Positions 6,288 to 14,186 of a DNA stretch of 31,731 nt are shown here, piece after piece (the first letter of the stretch is position 1; every line of letters starts with the position of its first letter). The stretch is taken from positions 1 to 31,731 of the IMG/VR virus record IMGVR_UViG_3300025896_000118, one strand, 5' to 3'. Origin of the DNA: a virus. The translations under genes were made by a program, and so were the position numbers. The notes under the pieces are model-generated. The model saw only the letters and a list, made by a program, of their open reading frames with translations. It had not been told where the DNA came from and ran no database searches.

Positions 6288-6860
6288 TTATCGCGTGGCC
6301 TGAAAGTGCATCGCATCCCTCGACCAGAATGCCCCGGCAGGAAGCCAGCCTTCACGGGCGAAGCATTCCATCACCTCAAGCGGCATGTTGGCTCTTGTGG
6401 GCCAATGAGTGTTGAGCCCGTTCGTCCCCGGCGCAAGGTCGATGGCTGCACCGTAGGCGTGCAGGCTCCAGCGAGTCCCGCCGCGCATTGGACGATGATT
6501 GTAGATGCCTGCATACTCACCGAGCACCCAAGCGCATTCACGGGTGGAGATGTCCACCAGCACCTTGTAAAGCGAGTCAGCGCATTTGCGGTGCACGTTG
6601 ACGGATTTAACTGGCGAACTGCTGTATTTGAGACCGAGCCCGGTCACATCCAGCTTGATGATTTGCCTGATCACTTCGCCTTTGGCTGGGTCACCGTAAT
6701 GCTTAGCCAAGGCTTGCGGCGTCGATGCTGGGAACGCGCTGGGCGATGGCATGAGCGAGCGCAAATACGACTGGCAGGCCGCTGTTGACTTAGGCCCCCA
6801 GAATCCGTCTGGAGTCGTGCCGATGCGCTCTTGAATCTCCTGGATTTGTTGGCGGGTCAT
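6288..6860 (-). CDS. Endolysin, M15-family peptidase (L-Ala-D-Glu / VanY type)
   Basis: A 190-residue peptidoglycan hydrolase. The N-terminus (QIQEIQERIGTTPDGFWGPK, about 4-23) looks like a short peptidoglycan-binding repeat. The C-terminal two-thirds carry the M15 zinc site: SLHAYGAAID (132-141) gives the conserved S-x-H-x-x-G-x-A-x-D with H134 and D141, and H185 in DAMHFQ supplies the third ligand. The start overlaps the stop of the lipoprotein gene by ATGA (6857-6860). There is no signal peptide, so release should depend on the holin candidate upstream. It is the last gene of the late transcript. Confidence 0.93.
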   Translation of the reverse strand: MTRQQIQEIQERIGTTPDGFWGPKSTAACQSYLRSLMPSPSAFPASTPQALAKHYGDPAKGEVIRQIIKLDVTGLGLKYSSSPVKSVNVHRKCADSLYKVLVDISTRECAWVLGEYAGIYNHRPMRGGTRWSLHAYGAAIDLAPGTNGLNTHWPTRANMPLEVMECFAREGWLPAGAFWSRDAMHFQATR

Positions 6861-7021
6861 GGCTTTGCGTTCCTTTCTGATTTGCGCTTTTGCTGCTTAT
6901 TCCGCCACCCGGCATATCCTGATGCTGGCTTGCCTCCAAACTGCCGAAAGCCCTCCACAACATCGAGCGCCACACAGCTCGGAAGGGCGGTGATGAGGGC
7001 GGCAAGTAAAAGGCGTTTCAT
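6857..7021 (-). CDS. Small lipoprotein, outer-membrane spanin (Rz1-like) candidate
   Basis: A 54-residue protein with an N-terminal signal peptide (MKRLLLAALITALPSC) ending in a lipobox-like L-P-S-C with Cys16 as the lipidation site. The mature part is short and very basic towards the end (WRNKQQKRKSERNAK). Size, lipobox and position in the lysis cassette, overlapping the endolysin start by ATGA, fit an o-spanin, which would join inner and outer membranes at the end of lysis. It lacks the proline-rich body of lambda Rz1, so the spanin assignment is an inference; lipoprotein status is much firmer. Confidence 0.72.
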   Translation of the reverse strand: MKRLLLAALITALPSCVALDVVEGFRQFGGKPASGYAGWRNKQQKRKSERNAKP

Positions 7022-7036
7022 AAATGGCGGGTCATA

Positions 7037-7285
7037 TCAAAAATGAATGGTAATCTTTGCCTGTGGCCCGAGAGCGCGAAGGATGCTTGCAACGTCCTTG
7101 TTTTCCGCGACCAGTTCAAACGCGCCGACATCAGGCCGAAAGGTAATCTCGGCGGTTGCGCTGCCGTGCTGCGTCAGCCTTGATTTAGCGTCTTCGTGAG
7201 CTGCGAATACGTGCGGCGCGATACTCGACACGTCGGGCTCTGAGAAGGCTAGTGCAAGCGGCGAAGTCGGGAAGGGATAGTTCAT
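7037..7285 (-). CDS. Hypothetical lysis-cassette protein (82 aa)
   Basis: A soluble 82-residue protein starting MNYPFPTSPLALAF and ending in a beta-rich segment (AEITFRPDVGAFELVAENKD, then KITIHF). The start at 7285 overlaps the stop of the upstream 46-residue gene by ATGA (7282-7285); a longer in-frame start at 7534 runs back through that gene and is rejected. No family recognised. Placement between membrane proteins and the lipoprotein suggests a lysis or late accessory role. Confidence 0.7.
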   Translation of the reverse strand: MNYPFPTSPLALAFSEPDVSSIAPHVFAAHEDAKSRLTQHGSATAEITFRPDVGAFELVAENKDVASILRALGPQAKITIHF

Positions 7286-7422
7286 GGTGGTGATTTGGTC
7301 ACAGTCCAGCACATCCAGCCAATAGCAAGCCACAACGCCGCAGCCAAGATCAGCACAAGGGCGACAGCGAGCCTTTCCTTGATGCGTTCGATCTTGTGGC
7401 GGCGATGGGCTTTGCTGGTCAT
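7282..7422 (-). CDS. 46-residue single-span membrane protein
   Basis: A small protein with a basic N-terminus (MTSKAHRRHKIERIKERL) followed by one long hydrophobic helix (residues about 19-40, 'LAVALVLILAAALWLAIGW') and a short C-terminal tail. The positive-inside rule puts the N-terminus in the cytoplasm. It overlaps the holin candidate upstream (ATGA 7419-7422) and the 82-residue gene downstream (7282-7285). It could be a pinholin-like or antiholin peptide, or a membrane-anchored spanin part. Confidence 0.66.
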   Translation of the reverse strand: MTSKAHRRHKIERIKERLAVALVLILAAALWLAIGWMCWTVTKSPP

Positions 7423-7712
7423 GGGTTTTTGCGAGCCATGAAGGACAGCCCCAATTCAACGAGCACAGCGACAGCCGCGACAACGCCAGAGACGATGGCT
7501 TGCGTCTGGTCACCATCTGCGCCGTTAGCGGCAAGCCATGCGGTCAGTGGCGTGGTAATGTAGGCCGTAGCCTTGATCGCTTGGCGGATGACCCAGCCCT
7601 TGCTGGTGGTCAGGATAGCAATAAGTGAGTTCATTGGGATTTCGTCGAGTTTGATGTGGTGCGGGTTTTTGTGCCGTTGACGGCGAAGATGCGGATATTC
7701 GGGAAAGCTCAT
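7419..7712 (-). CDS. Holin candidate (two membrane spans)
   Basis: A 97-residue protein with two hydrophobic segments: 'AIKATAYITTPLTAWLAANG' (about 45-64) and 'AIVSGVVAAVAVLVELGLSF' (about 72-91), followed by a short basic tail. Size, two spans and position just upstream of the endolysin fit a class II holin, the timer that permeabilises the inner membrane. The start at 7712 is supported by an ATGA overlap with the upstream stop. An internal start at MNSLIAIL (71 residues) would leave both spans intact, so a dual start as in lambda S is possible. No holin family signature was recognised. Confidence 0.7.
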   Translation of the reverse strand: MSFPEYPHLRRQRHKNPHHIKLDEIPMNSLIAILTTSKGWVIRQAIKATAYITTPLTAWLAANGADGDQTQAIVSGVVAAVAVLVELGLSFMARKNP

Positions 7713-7948
7713 GGCTGGCCGTGGGTCATGGCGTTAAATGGACACTCCAGCCGCTTCGGGCATCGCTCAAACATTGAGACCTTAGCCGAGTTCTGCCCGT
7801 TCTCGCGCTCAAGTCGCTCCATTTCTTGTCGCAGCTCTTCGACGGTTTCTTCGGCCTTGACCAGCCGAGCATACATGAGCTTGACGACCCAACAAAGAGC
7901 GCCAGTGACGCTGGAGAGAGCAGCTAAGAGAGCGGATTCGAGTGTCAT
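7709..7948 (-). CDS. Membrane-anchored coiled-coil protein, inner-membrane spanin candidate
   Basis: A 79-residue protein with one N-terminal hydrophobic helix ('LESALLAALSSVTGALCWVV'), then a coiled coil (VKAEETVEELRQEMERLERE, about 33-53) and a Cys-containing end (FERCPKRLECPF). An N-terminal anchor plus coiled coil is the i-spanin plan, which would pair with the small lipoprotein downstream. The start at 7948 forms a TAATG overlap with the preceding gene; the in-frame start at 7972 would lie inside that gene. A regulatory membrane protein remains possible. Confidence 0.68.
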   Translation of the reverse strand: MTLESALLAALSSVTGALCWVVKLMYARLVKAEETVEELRQEMERLERENGQNSAKVSMFERCPKRLECPFNAMTHGQP

Positions 7949-8421
7949 TATTTCGCAAGAATCTGAGACCATGCCTCGCGGTGGTCGATGTTGAGTTGGT
8001 TAGCGACGTGGATCACAAACGCATTGTCCGCTGGGATGCGGTTGACGCTGTGCCACCGAAGCAGCGCCTTGCGGCGTTGGGTTTCGTCGGGAATACTTTG
8101 CAGCGCGGCGTCAACGTGGGCGCTGGTTATGCCGTGATCGTCGAGCCAGTCGAGGACTTGGTATTTTTCGGCGTCGGGGAGCGCGCTTAACTCAGCGGCA
8201 ATCTCTACGGCCGTTTTGTCAATGATTCGCCAGCTCCGCTCAACACGATCATCATGCCACACCAAAACGGGCTCAGCCTTCTGTGTTGCGGTGGTTTCAG
8301 GCTGCGGCAGCTTGACCAACGGCACGACGGTTTCGCCTTTTGGCACGTCGATCCAGTTACCGTCTTCGTCCTGATGGAGGCTGACAAGTTGCTGTGATGG
8401 GATAAGTCCGATGGTTTGCAT
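7948..8421 (-). CDS. Tail-fibre-associated protein, possible assembly factor
   Basis: A 157-residue protein directly after the fibre gene (one base gap), the usual place for a fibre assembly chaperone or fibre tip partner. The first third has short polar strands (HQDEDGNWIDVPKGE), the middle 'LVWHDDRVERSWRIIDKTA' resembles small tail proteins, and the C-terminal half is helical (EKYQVLDWLDDHG and later RRKALLRWHSVNR). It is coupled to the lysis cassette by a TAATG overlap. Assignment to fibre assembly is positional. Confidence 0.62.
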   Translation of the reverse strand: MQTIGLIPSQQLVSLHQDEDGNWIDVPKGETVVPLVKLPQPETTATQKAEPVLVWHDDRVERSWRIIDKTAVEIAAELSALPDAEKYQVLDWLDDHGITSAHVDAALQSIPDETQRRKALLRWHSVNRIPADNAFVIHVANQLNIDHREAWSQILAK

Positions 8422-8422
8422 G

Positions 8423-11218
8423 TTAAGTTCCGTATGCTATTTCAACGCCTTCGACGACTGCCACCCAGCGCCAAGTCTCTGAGGTAATACCCGTTACTGC
8501 AATTTGCAGTGCATCATTGGTGTCGTCTGCTGTGATGGCGATGCTAGTTCCTGCGGCTTCGTCGGTGCCGATTGTGTTGACGGTGCCGACTAATGATGTT
8601 GTTCCAGCGACATTTTTAATTGTGACTTGGCGCATGTAACTAGCCACTGCTGTTCCATCACTTTTACTGCCGAGCAGTGTTACCTGGAGGTGTAAGATTC
8701 GACCGCTTGGGACGGTTAAGCGCGTGGATGAGCCGTCCAAAAATAATGTAACAGCGCTGTTAGTGGTGGTTTTGTTTCTGACCACAAATTTCACCGCCTG
8801 AGCATCACCATTTGCCGCAAACTGCCCAGCGGCATGTGCCCACATTCCAAGTCTATTTGCGCCCGATCTGAGGCCCGTAGCCATGGCATTTGCTGCGGAT
8901 GAATTTGCCTCTTCGCCTATTGCGACGGATGCCGTGGCGCTGGCGGTGTTGCTGATGCCTATAGCGACCGACCTGGAACCTGTTGCGTTATTTGTCCTAC
9001 CAAGAGCGACCGAAGTTAGTCCAGAGGCTGTGTTTGAGAATCCAACGGCAAATGCGCCGTTGGCAGTCGCGTTATTGGAGTCGCCCAATGCGACTGATCC
9101 AGTTGCGGTAGAAGTATTAGTTGTCCCAATACCAGCCGCTGAAATACCTGATACCGTGTTGCTTATTCCTGCGGCAAAGGCGTTTTCGCCAGAAGCGACT
9201 CTGGTGTTGAGTCCGTGCGTGAGTTGCAAATCAACCGCCCTGACCCCAATGATATTGCCGCCTGTGCCTGTGCTATCGGGCGGCGCGCCGAGCATAAAGC
9301 CGCCCGTGCCTTTTGGCGTCAGCACAAGGTTAACATTGGTCGTTCCGCCTGTGACCGCGAGCTGCTCTGCGTTGACCGTGTTGTTCGGTGATGCCGTGTG
9401 TAACGTTTCGGTGATGTTTGTCAGTCCACCACTCCCACCCGCCGCCCACTTCACGCCACTTGCTGTCGCTGAATCCACCGTCAGCACATGCCCGTTCGTC
9501 GCGCCAACAGCCACACGGATGTTGTCGCTACCGTTGTGGACGATCAGATCGCCCTTGGTCGTGGTTGGTGCGAGGGCGTCGAAGGCTGCGGTCTGCGTTG
9601 TTTGGCCTGTGCCGCCGTTGGCAATGGCGATTGGCGTTGATAGGTAGCCGAGTTGGACGACGCTACCAGCCACACTTGCGACGTTTAGCAGTTGGCCTGC
9701 GGTGCCTGCGGCTGTTGGCGTGACGAGGGTGTAGTCACCACCTGTCGCGCCGCTGTCGATGGTGGTTCTGCTGCCTACTTGTCCAAGCTCAATGAAGCCC
9801 TGGAGAGTGTTAATAGTGCCGCCGCCTTCTTTTGTGATGATGTCGCCACCATTAAGCCCATTTGATCCGTCTGCCGCATTACTGCCGCTGGTTTCAATAT
9901 TCCCAGCATTCCCGCCGGTATAATCTCCGCCAGGGTCGCCGCTAGTAAACCCATCGCCGCCAATGGTGTAAATGTTACCACCTAAACCACCAGATCCGGT
10001 TCCAGGGCTTTGTGGCGTTAAGCCAGCATCACCGCCATAGGTCAATAGATCCCCAGCGCGTGCCGTAAAAGCTCCATAGTCAGCGCCAGACTGCATTCCA
10101 ATCTTCGCCCTTGTCGCGGACGTGCCTTCGATTGGCATCTCCAGGTAAGGATCTACCCATCGAATATCAGCGCCACCGAACGAGCCCGAGTTGTTGAATT
10201 GCAGTTCAGTGTTAGCGCCGCCTGGAGTTCCGCCGCCACCGCTGCCATTTGCAGCCGCCGTAACACGCCCTTTTGCGTCAACGGTGATGTTTGCGCTGGT
10301 GTAGCTGCCGGGAGTGACTGCGGTGTTGGCGAGCGTCAATGCACCAGTATTTGCCAGCGTAGCATCACCTGAGACGCTCTTGTTCTCAAAAACTGTCCCT
10401 GCGGCGTTGGCGACAAGCACTTGGCCGCTTGTGAGGCTAGTGATGGTGACGCCCTCGTCGTCCTTGATGTTACTGCCCAGCAATGGGCGGATAAACAATG
10501 TGCCGTTAGTGGCGTGAGCAGAGACAACAGCAGCAACAATAACGTGTGGGTTTGGGGCTGCTGGCTGCGTGTCTGTCAGGCTACCTGTGGCGGTGCCGAG
10601 GTAAATGATTTCACCGTTAGTCCATACTTGGCCGTAGTTTACACCATTTGTCTGAATGCCTTTGATCTTTCCGAATGCGATAACAAAGCCTTCTTCGCCA
10701 TTTGAAAGCTCTTCAGCTGTGAGGCCCATGAAATACACGCTAGGTCCAGTTCCATTCCAAGGTGCAATGTTCAGCTTTCCGCTGCTGCCAACAGTGCCAG
10801 CAAACATGACAGGCACGCCTTTTGCGATGGTGCTGCCAGTGTCGTTTTTAACGTGATAAACAGTATGCTCACCAACGTGCAGCGTGAAGCTGTTAAGCTG
10901 AATATCGACTGTTTCTTCGTCTGCATTCCAGCCAAGTTGACCCTGCACCGACACAGCACTAGCAGGCGTAGTATCAAGCTGGATGATGTTGACGCCAGAT
11001 AAGTTGGTCGCTGAAAGTGTATCTGTAGTCTTGTTGTAGGTCAGCCCTGCGTCACCGCCGAAGCTGCTACTGTCGTTGAACTGCACCTGCGTATTCGTGC
11101 CCCCAGGCGTGCCACCACCGCCACTCCCAGGCGGTCCCTGCGGCCCCGGCGCGGTAATAATAACGCGATTCCCGGTCTGGATCGCAACGCTGTTTCCTGT
11201 CTGGACGGTCACACTCAT
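8423..11218 (-). CDS. Long tail fibre / receptor-binding protein (931 aa)
   Basis: The largest protein in the window and the probable host-range determinant. The N-terminus holds a short collagen-like piece (PGPQGPPG, about 29-36). Two copies of a GGTPGG-x-NT-x-x-QFN-x-S-x-SFGG unit (about 37-56 and 335-353) may be junction elements. The middle carries 'IANGGTGQTTQTAAFDAL' and TKGDLIVHNGSDN, segments seen in many phage fibres. Residues about 675-795 are repeats of the YadA/Hia head type. The last 125 residues form a beta-rich C-terminal domain. The start overlaps the upstream gene by ATGA (11215-11218). No autocatalytic chaperone motif was seen at the C-terminus. Confidence 0.9.
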   Translation of the reverse strand: MSVTVQTGNSVAIQTGNRVIITAPGPQGPPGSGGGGTPGGTNTQVQFNDSSSFGGDAGLTYNKTTDTLSATNLSGVNIIQLDTTPASAVSVQGQLGWNADEETVDIQLNSFTLHVGEHTVYHVKNDTGSTIAKGVPVMFAGTVGSSGKLNIAPWNGTGPSVYFMGLTAEELSNGEEGFVIAFGKIKGIQTNGVNYGQVWTNGEIIYLGTATGSLTDTQPAAPNPHVIVAAVVSAHATNGTLFIRPLLGSNIKDDEGVTITSLTSGQVLVANAAGTVFENKSVSGDATLANTGALTLANTAVTPGSYTSANITVDAKGRVTAAANGSGGGGTPGGANTELQFNNSGSFGGADIRWVDPYLEMPIEGTSATRAKIGMQSGADYGAFTARAGDLLTYGGDAGLTPQSPGTGSGGLGGNIYTIGGDGFTSGDPGGDYTGGNAGNIETSGSNAADGSNGLNGGDIITKEGGGTINTLQGFIELGQVGSRTTIDSGATGGDYTLVTPTAAGTAGQLLNVASVAGSVVQLGYLSTPIAIANGGTGQTTQTAAFDALAPTTTKGDLIVHNGSDNIRVAVGATNGHVLTVDSATASGVKWAAGGSGGLTNITETLHTASPNNTVNAEQLAVTGGTTNVNLVLTPKGTGGFMLGAPPDSTGTGGNIIGVRAVDLQLTHGLNTRVASGENAFAAGISNTVSGISAAGIGTTNTSTATGSVALGDSNNATANGAFAVGFSNTASGLTSVALGRTNNATGSRSVAIGISNTASATASVAIGEEANSSAANAMATGLRSGANRLGMWAHAAGQFAANGDAQAVKFVVRNKTTTNSAVTLFLDGSSTRLTVPSGRILHLQVTLLGSKSDGTAVASYMRQVTIKNVAGTTSLVGTVNTIGTDEAAGTSIAITADDTNDALQIAVTGITSETWRWVAVVEGVEIAYGT
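8840..9200 (-). repeat. YadA/Hia head-like repeats inside the fibre gene
   Basis: About eight imperfect 14-residue repeats of the form x-G-x-x-N-x-A-S/T-G-x-x-S-V-A, for example 'ATGSVALGDSNNATANG' and ASGLTSVALGRTNNAT. In trimeric autotransporter adhesins such repeats fold into a left-handed parallel beta-roll trimer. The coding is degenerate at DNA level, so this is a protein repeat rather than a fresh DNA duplication. Boundaries are approximate. Confidence 0.75.
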
Positions 11219-11589
11219 GCTTCTGGATCAACAATGATTTGGCCTTGAACCAGCGGATAGACAGCGCCGCCCGTGGTTGTGCCGTTAAGGTCGAACCAAT
11301 AGGAGCCGAGCGGAATGGCTGCGGTTTCCGTGGCTGTCACTCTGAGTGCAAACCTGCCAGTGGCTGCACTAGTAATTGAAAAGTCACCGTCCGCAGTTGT
11401 CCAGGTCGCTACGTCTTGACCGCCCGGCTTTACCTTGACCATGACAAGCTCAAACGTGTAGCCCGTAATGTCGATGGCCACGCCGTCAGGGTCTTGATAG
11501 GTGAAGGTCGCGTCAAAGTCAGCGCCCTGATGGATATACAAGGGCTGATCCGTCTGATTCGGCGGTGTGTTGTTTGAGTCGCAGGCCAT
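11215..11589 (-). CDS. Small Ig-like / baseplate-associated beta protein
   Basis: A 124-residue beta-rich protein. 'LYIHQGADFDATFTYQDPDG' followed by DITGYTFELVMVK and a late SYWFDLNGT strand resembles the N-terminal beta-sandwich of phage baseplate upper proteins and receptor-binding adaptors. It is immediately upstream of, and coupled to, the fibre gene (ATGA), so an adaptor that docks the fibre to the tail tip is plausible. No Shine-Dalgarno site was seen at 11589. Confidence 0.66.
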   Translation of the reverse strand: MACDSNNTPPNQTDQPLYIHQGADFDATFTYQDPDGVAIDITGYTFELVMVKVKPGGQDVATWTTADGDFSITSAATGRFALRVTATETAAIPLGSYWFDLNGTTTGGAVYPLVQGQIIVDPEA

Positions 11590-11604
11590 CGAATAGCAGA
11601 AAAG

Positions 11605-12264
11605 TCAAACAAGCTCACCGCTTGGAACGATCACGATCTGATTGCCGACGACTGTGGACTGCATGTTAAAAACCAAAAGCTCCTCTGGGCTTTGGCTGGC
11701 AATGCTGGCATACCACTGCCCGTTGAAGGTGTTTTTTGTTAGGCGCACAAGCAAGCGCCGAATCCATCCAGCGGAGCAAGTGCCAGTGTCCGAATCGACG
11801 ATGGACGGCGTGCTTTCATACTCTGGAGTGATTTCAGATTCTGCGGCGATCTCCAGATTGATGTCTCCGTTTTTATCAACTCGGATGACCTGATAGCCCG
11901 GAACTTCTGGCCCCGGCGGATTAATTGGGTCTGATGGCCTGTAATCCGTGACCGCGATATAAGGCACGAAGCAATAAATAAGCAGGTCAGACGTTGCCGC
12001 TGGATTGAACGTCAAGGTGCCCGTAGATCCAGGAAAGGATGATGGGTAGGTGTAAGTAAATCCGTTGAGCCAGACAGCGCCAACAGTGAAGGAAACAAAG
12101 TTAAATCCAACAGTTATGGATGTGCCAGCAAGCGGTTGTGGCGCGCCTTTAACGTAAACCGTGTTACCGATTTCTGCGACCACGTCGGCATCTTCCACGG
12201 TCAAGCCGCGATCAGTCAGCACCTTAGCCCATTGGCGGAATGTGCGCTTGCTTAGAAGGCTCAT
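11605..12264 (-). CDS. Tail-tip candidate protein A (219 aa)
   Basis: A 219-residue protein with a helical N-terminus (MSLLSKRTFRQWAKVLTDRG) and a beta-rich body (TSITVGFNFVSFTVGAVWLN, then LTFNPAATSDLLIYCFVPY) followed by a proline-rich linker (DPINPPGPEVPG). It is coupled to its upstream neighbour by ATGA (12261-12264). It shares a plan (short Trp/Arg helix, then beta domain) with the next two genes, so the three may be divergent copies or may bind the same partner. No family recognised; a tail tip or adhesin role is inferred from position. Confidence 0.68.
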   Translation of the reverse strand: MSLLSKRTFRQWAKVLTDRGLTVEDADVVAEIGNTVYVKGAPQPLAGTSITVGFNFVSFTVGAVWLNGFTYTYPSSFPGSTGTLTFNPAATSDLLIYCFVPYIAVTDYRPSDPINPPGPEVPGYQVIRVDKNGDINLEIAAESEITPEYESTPSIVDSDTGTCSAGWIRRLLVRLTKNTFNGQWYASIASQSPEELLVFNMQSTVVGNQIVIVPSGELV

Positions 12265-12830
12265 AAGAAAGTGAACATGATGTGGTGATTAGCCTGGATA
12301 ACAAGCGAGACGTTTTGCTTCAGAAGTTGATGCGTTGTATCTTGCGTGAAATAAGCAATCGGCACCGCGATCTGGGATTCAGAAACAGATTGCCCGGTGA
12401 TGCTGAACGAGCCAAGAAATGCCGCAGGGTCGCTAATCTCAGCAATTGGCGCAATGGTCAAGCCGCCAGCCTGCACGACGTAATACGACTCAATCGGGTT
12501 GATGACCTGATACGGCGGATTAGCTGATGTGGTGATGCGCAGAACGACCCAAGCCGGGAAACTTGTGATGACGAGCCCTCCGTTGTCAGTAATCACCCAG
12601 CTTGACGGAGTTGATGACGATGTAAAGTTTGTGACAAGACCAGGCTGAAAGCGCACGGTATTACCAGACCTTGATACCTTGAACGGATGCCCAGTGTCAG
12701 CGCTGCGGCTCATCTTGAGCAAGTCATCATTGCCAATCATGACTTCTCGCCCGTTGGTTAGCACTTTGCTAATTAGCGACTGGATGAGCCGCCACGCCTT
12801 GCGCGATGATGCTAAAGAGTTGGTTTTCAT
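12261..12830 (-). CDS. Tail-tip candidate protein B (189 aa)
   Basis: A 189-residue protein with an N-terminal basic helix (SSRKAWRLIQSLISKVL), a short polar segment and a beta-rich remainder (WVITDNGGLVITSFPAWVVL, then FLGSFSITGQSVSESQIAVP). It forms a TGATG overlap with the upstream gene and an ATGA overlap with the downstream one. The plan matches proteins A and C. Function unknown; probably a virion component between tape measure and fibre. Confidence 0.68.
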   Translation of the reverse strand: MKTNSLASSRKAWRLIQSLISKVLTNGREVMIGNDDLLKMSRSADTGHPFKVSRSGNTVRFQPGLVTNFTSSSTPSSWVITDNGGLVITSFPAWVVLRITTSANPPYQVINPIESYYVVQAGGLTIAPIAEISDPAAFLGSFSITGQSVSESQIAVPIAYFTQDTTHQLLKQNVSLVIQANHHIMFTFL

Positions 12831-13372
12831 CAGGTCAAGTATGCGTCGATACCAAGCGTTCCAATCGTCTGAAAATTGATGTTGCTACGGATAAAGACTT
12901 GTAGCGTTTGGTTACTGCGAAAGGCCACGGGAATGACTGCGCGGCCAAGAGATCCGACAGTGCCATCTGGCATAACGCTTGCGCGAGCGTTGAGTTCATT
13001 GCCAAGAATCCAAGTTGGCAACGTGAGAAGGTTGATGGTGCCGCTGAAAATAAATGACGCTGGAGATGATGAGCCGTCAATCTCAGTGACCGTCGGCTCA
13101 TAATCAAACGCGATGGAGATGTAACCGTCCTCTGGCGGGATCTCACCTGAAATGGCGTAGGATGTCCCGTTGATGGAAATGCCGATTGATGGAATGGTTT
13201 CTCTATTCACTGAGTCCTGCCCTTGTTGGACGTGCTGGTCACCACCAGAGATAATCTTATCGAACTCGTCGCTGGTGATGCCTGCATATTTGAGAGCGGG
13301 GCCGAGATAGGACTTGATCCAGCGCCAGCGCGCTAGCCCTTTGCTTTGATCGTCCTTTTTGCGCGGCTTCAT
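12830..13372 (-). CDS. Tail-tip candidate protein C (180 aa)
   Basis: A 180-residue protein. It starts with a charged helix (GLARWRWIKSYLGPALKYAG), then continues as a beta domain (SIGISINGTSYAISGEIPPE, then YISIAFDYEPTVTEID). Its start lies one base after the stop of the 270-residue gene. It shares the Trp/Arg helix plus beta-sandwich plan with proteins A and B. No known domain recognised. Confidence 0.68.
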   Translation of the reverse strand: MKPRKKDDQSKGLARWRWIKSYLGPALKYAGITSDEFDKIISGGDQHVQQGQDSVNRETIPSIGISINGTSYAISGEIPPEDGYISIAFDYEPTVTEIDGSSSPASFIFSGTINLLTLPTWILGNELNARASVMPDGTVGSLGRAVIPVAFRSNQTLQVFIRSNINFQTIGTLGIDAYLT

Positions 13373-13373
13373 T

Positions 13374-14186
13374 TTACCAAGTAGCTGCGGCGTTGTAAGT
13401 GTAGGTCTCCTGAATGAACCAGACGTTAGTGCCGACTAAGTTTTCAGCTTCACGCGCTGTAATCACCCAGCCGTTTGGCCAATGCCATTTAAGATCGCCC
13501 ACAAGCGAAGGTATCCATACACCAGGGTTAATTGGTGGGATTTGAGAGCTTGGGATATCAGCCATTCCCGGCATTCCAATTTGAACGTATGAAGAGCGGA
13601 CTTCAGGTCTTGGCCAAAGTATATCACCGGATCGCGGATCGCTCCAGCCGCCGGGAAGGTTGACGGCAATGTTCTCAATCCCCATTTCACGAGCCGCCGT
13701 CGAAAGGCTGTTCTTGCGATCTTTAGTGCGTAAAATGCCGCGAAATTTTACGTTAGCGCGCCAGTATTCAAAGTCAGGGTCAATGCGCTCAAAGCTAACA
13801 TCTGAAACATACATCCCGCTTTGCTCGGTTGATGTCGTCCCAAGCGGAAAAACATTGCGGCCAAAGACAACCCAAGTTTCAGAGCCATCATCAAAGCCCT
13901 CTTGATTCTGCGTCCAGCTTGAGCCTAATTTGCGGTTTGGCTGCGTGCCGTAAAGCCCAACGCCAGTGACGCGCAATTCCGCCGTGTCATCAGGCTCAAA
14001 GTTGATCTCCACATCACGCGCTTTAAACCCACCGTAGGGCGCAGGCAGCGTGTTGCCGGGAGCAATGAAAAGCGGGTTGTCCGTAAAGTAAACCGCGCTC
14101 AGCTCATCCAGCCCATCAAATCGGCGGCGAATCGTTGGATTCTCCAGCCAGAAATTAGGTGAGCCTTCGGATAAGACGGGAGTCAT
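13374..14186 (-). CDS. Tail-tip candidate protein D (270 aa)
   Basis: A 270-residue, mostly beta protein beginning MTPVLSEGSPNFWLENPTIR, with FKARDVEINFEPDDTAELRV and a later aromatic stretch (PSLVGDLKWHWPNGWVITAR). It is coupled to the 212-residue gene by a TAATG overlap at 14184-14188. It is one of the first genes after the tape measure, the position of distal tail proteins in other siphoviruses, but no Dit signature was recognised. Assignment to the tail tip is positional. Confidence 0.66.
   Translation of the reverse strand: MTPVLSEGSPNFWLENPTIRRRFDGLDELSAVYFTDNPLFIAPGNTLPAPYGGFKARDVEINFEPDDTAELRVTGVGLYGTQPNRKLGSSWTQNQEGFDDGSETWVVFGRNVFPLGTTSTEQSGMYVSDVSFERIDPDFEYWRANVKFRGILRTKDRKNSLSTAAREMGIENIAVNLPGGWSDPRSGDILWPRPEVRSSYVQIGMPGMADIPSSQIPPINPGVWIPSLVGDLKWHWPNGWVITAREAENLVGTNVWFIQETYTYNAAATW

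Noticed and set aside
7037-7534. 165-codon version of the 82-residue lysis-cassette gene
   Set aside because: Its N-terminal half reads through the 46-residue membrane gene and part of the holin gene in another frame; the ATGA overlap at 7282-7285 marks the true start.
8840-9200. Possible CRISPR-like or tandem DNA repeat
   Set aside because: Repeats are at protein level (14-residue YadA-head type) with drifting codons and no constant spacer structure.
8883-9647. Plus-strand open frame opposite the fibre gene (254 codons)
   Set aside because: Repetitive Ala/Val/Pro translation that mirrors the Gly/Ala/Thr repeats of the fibre; no start signal.
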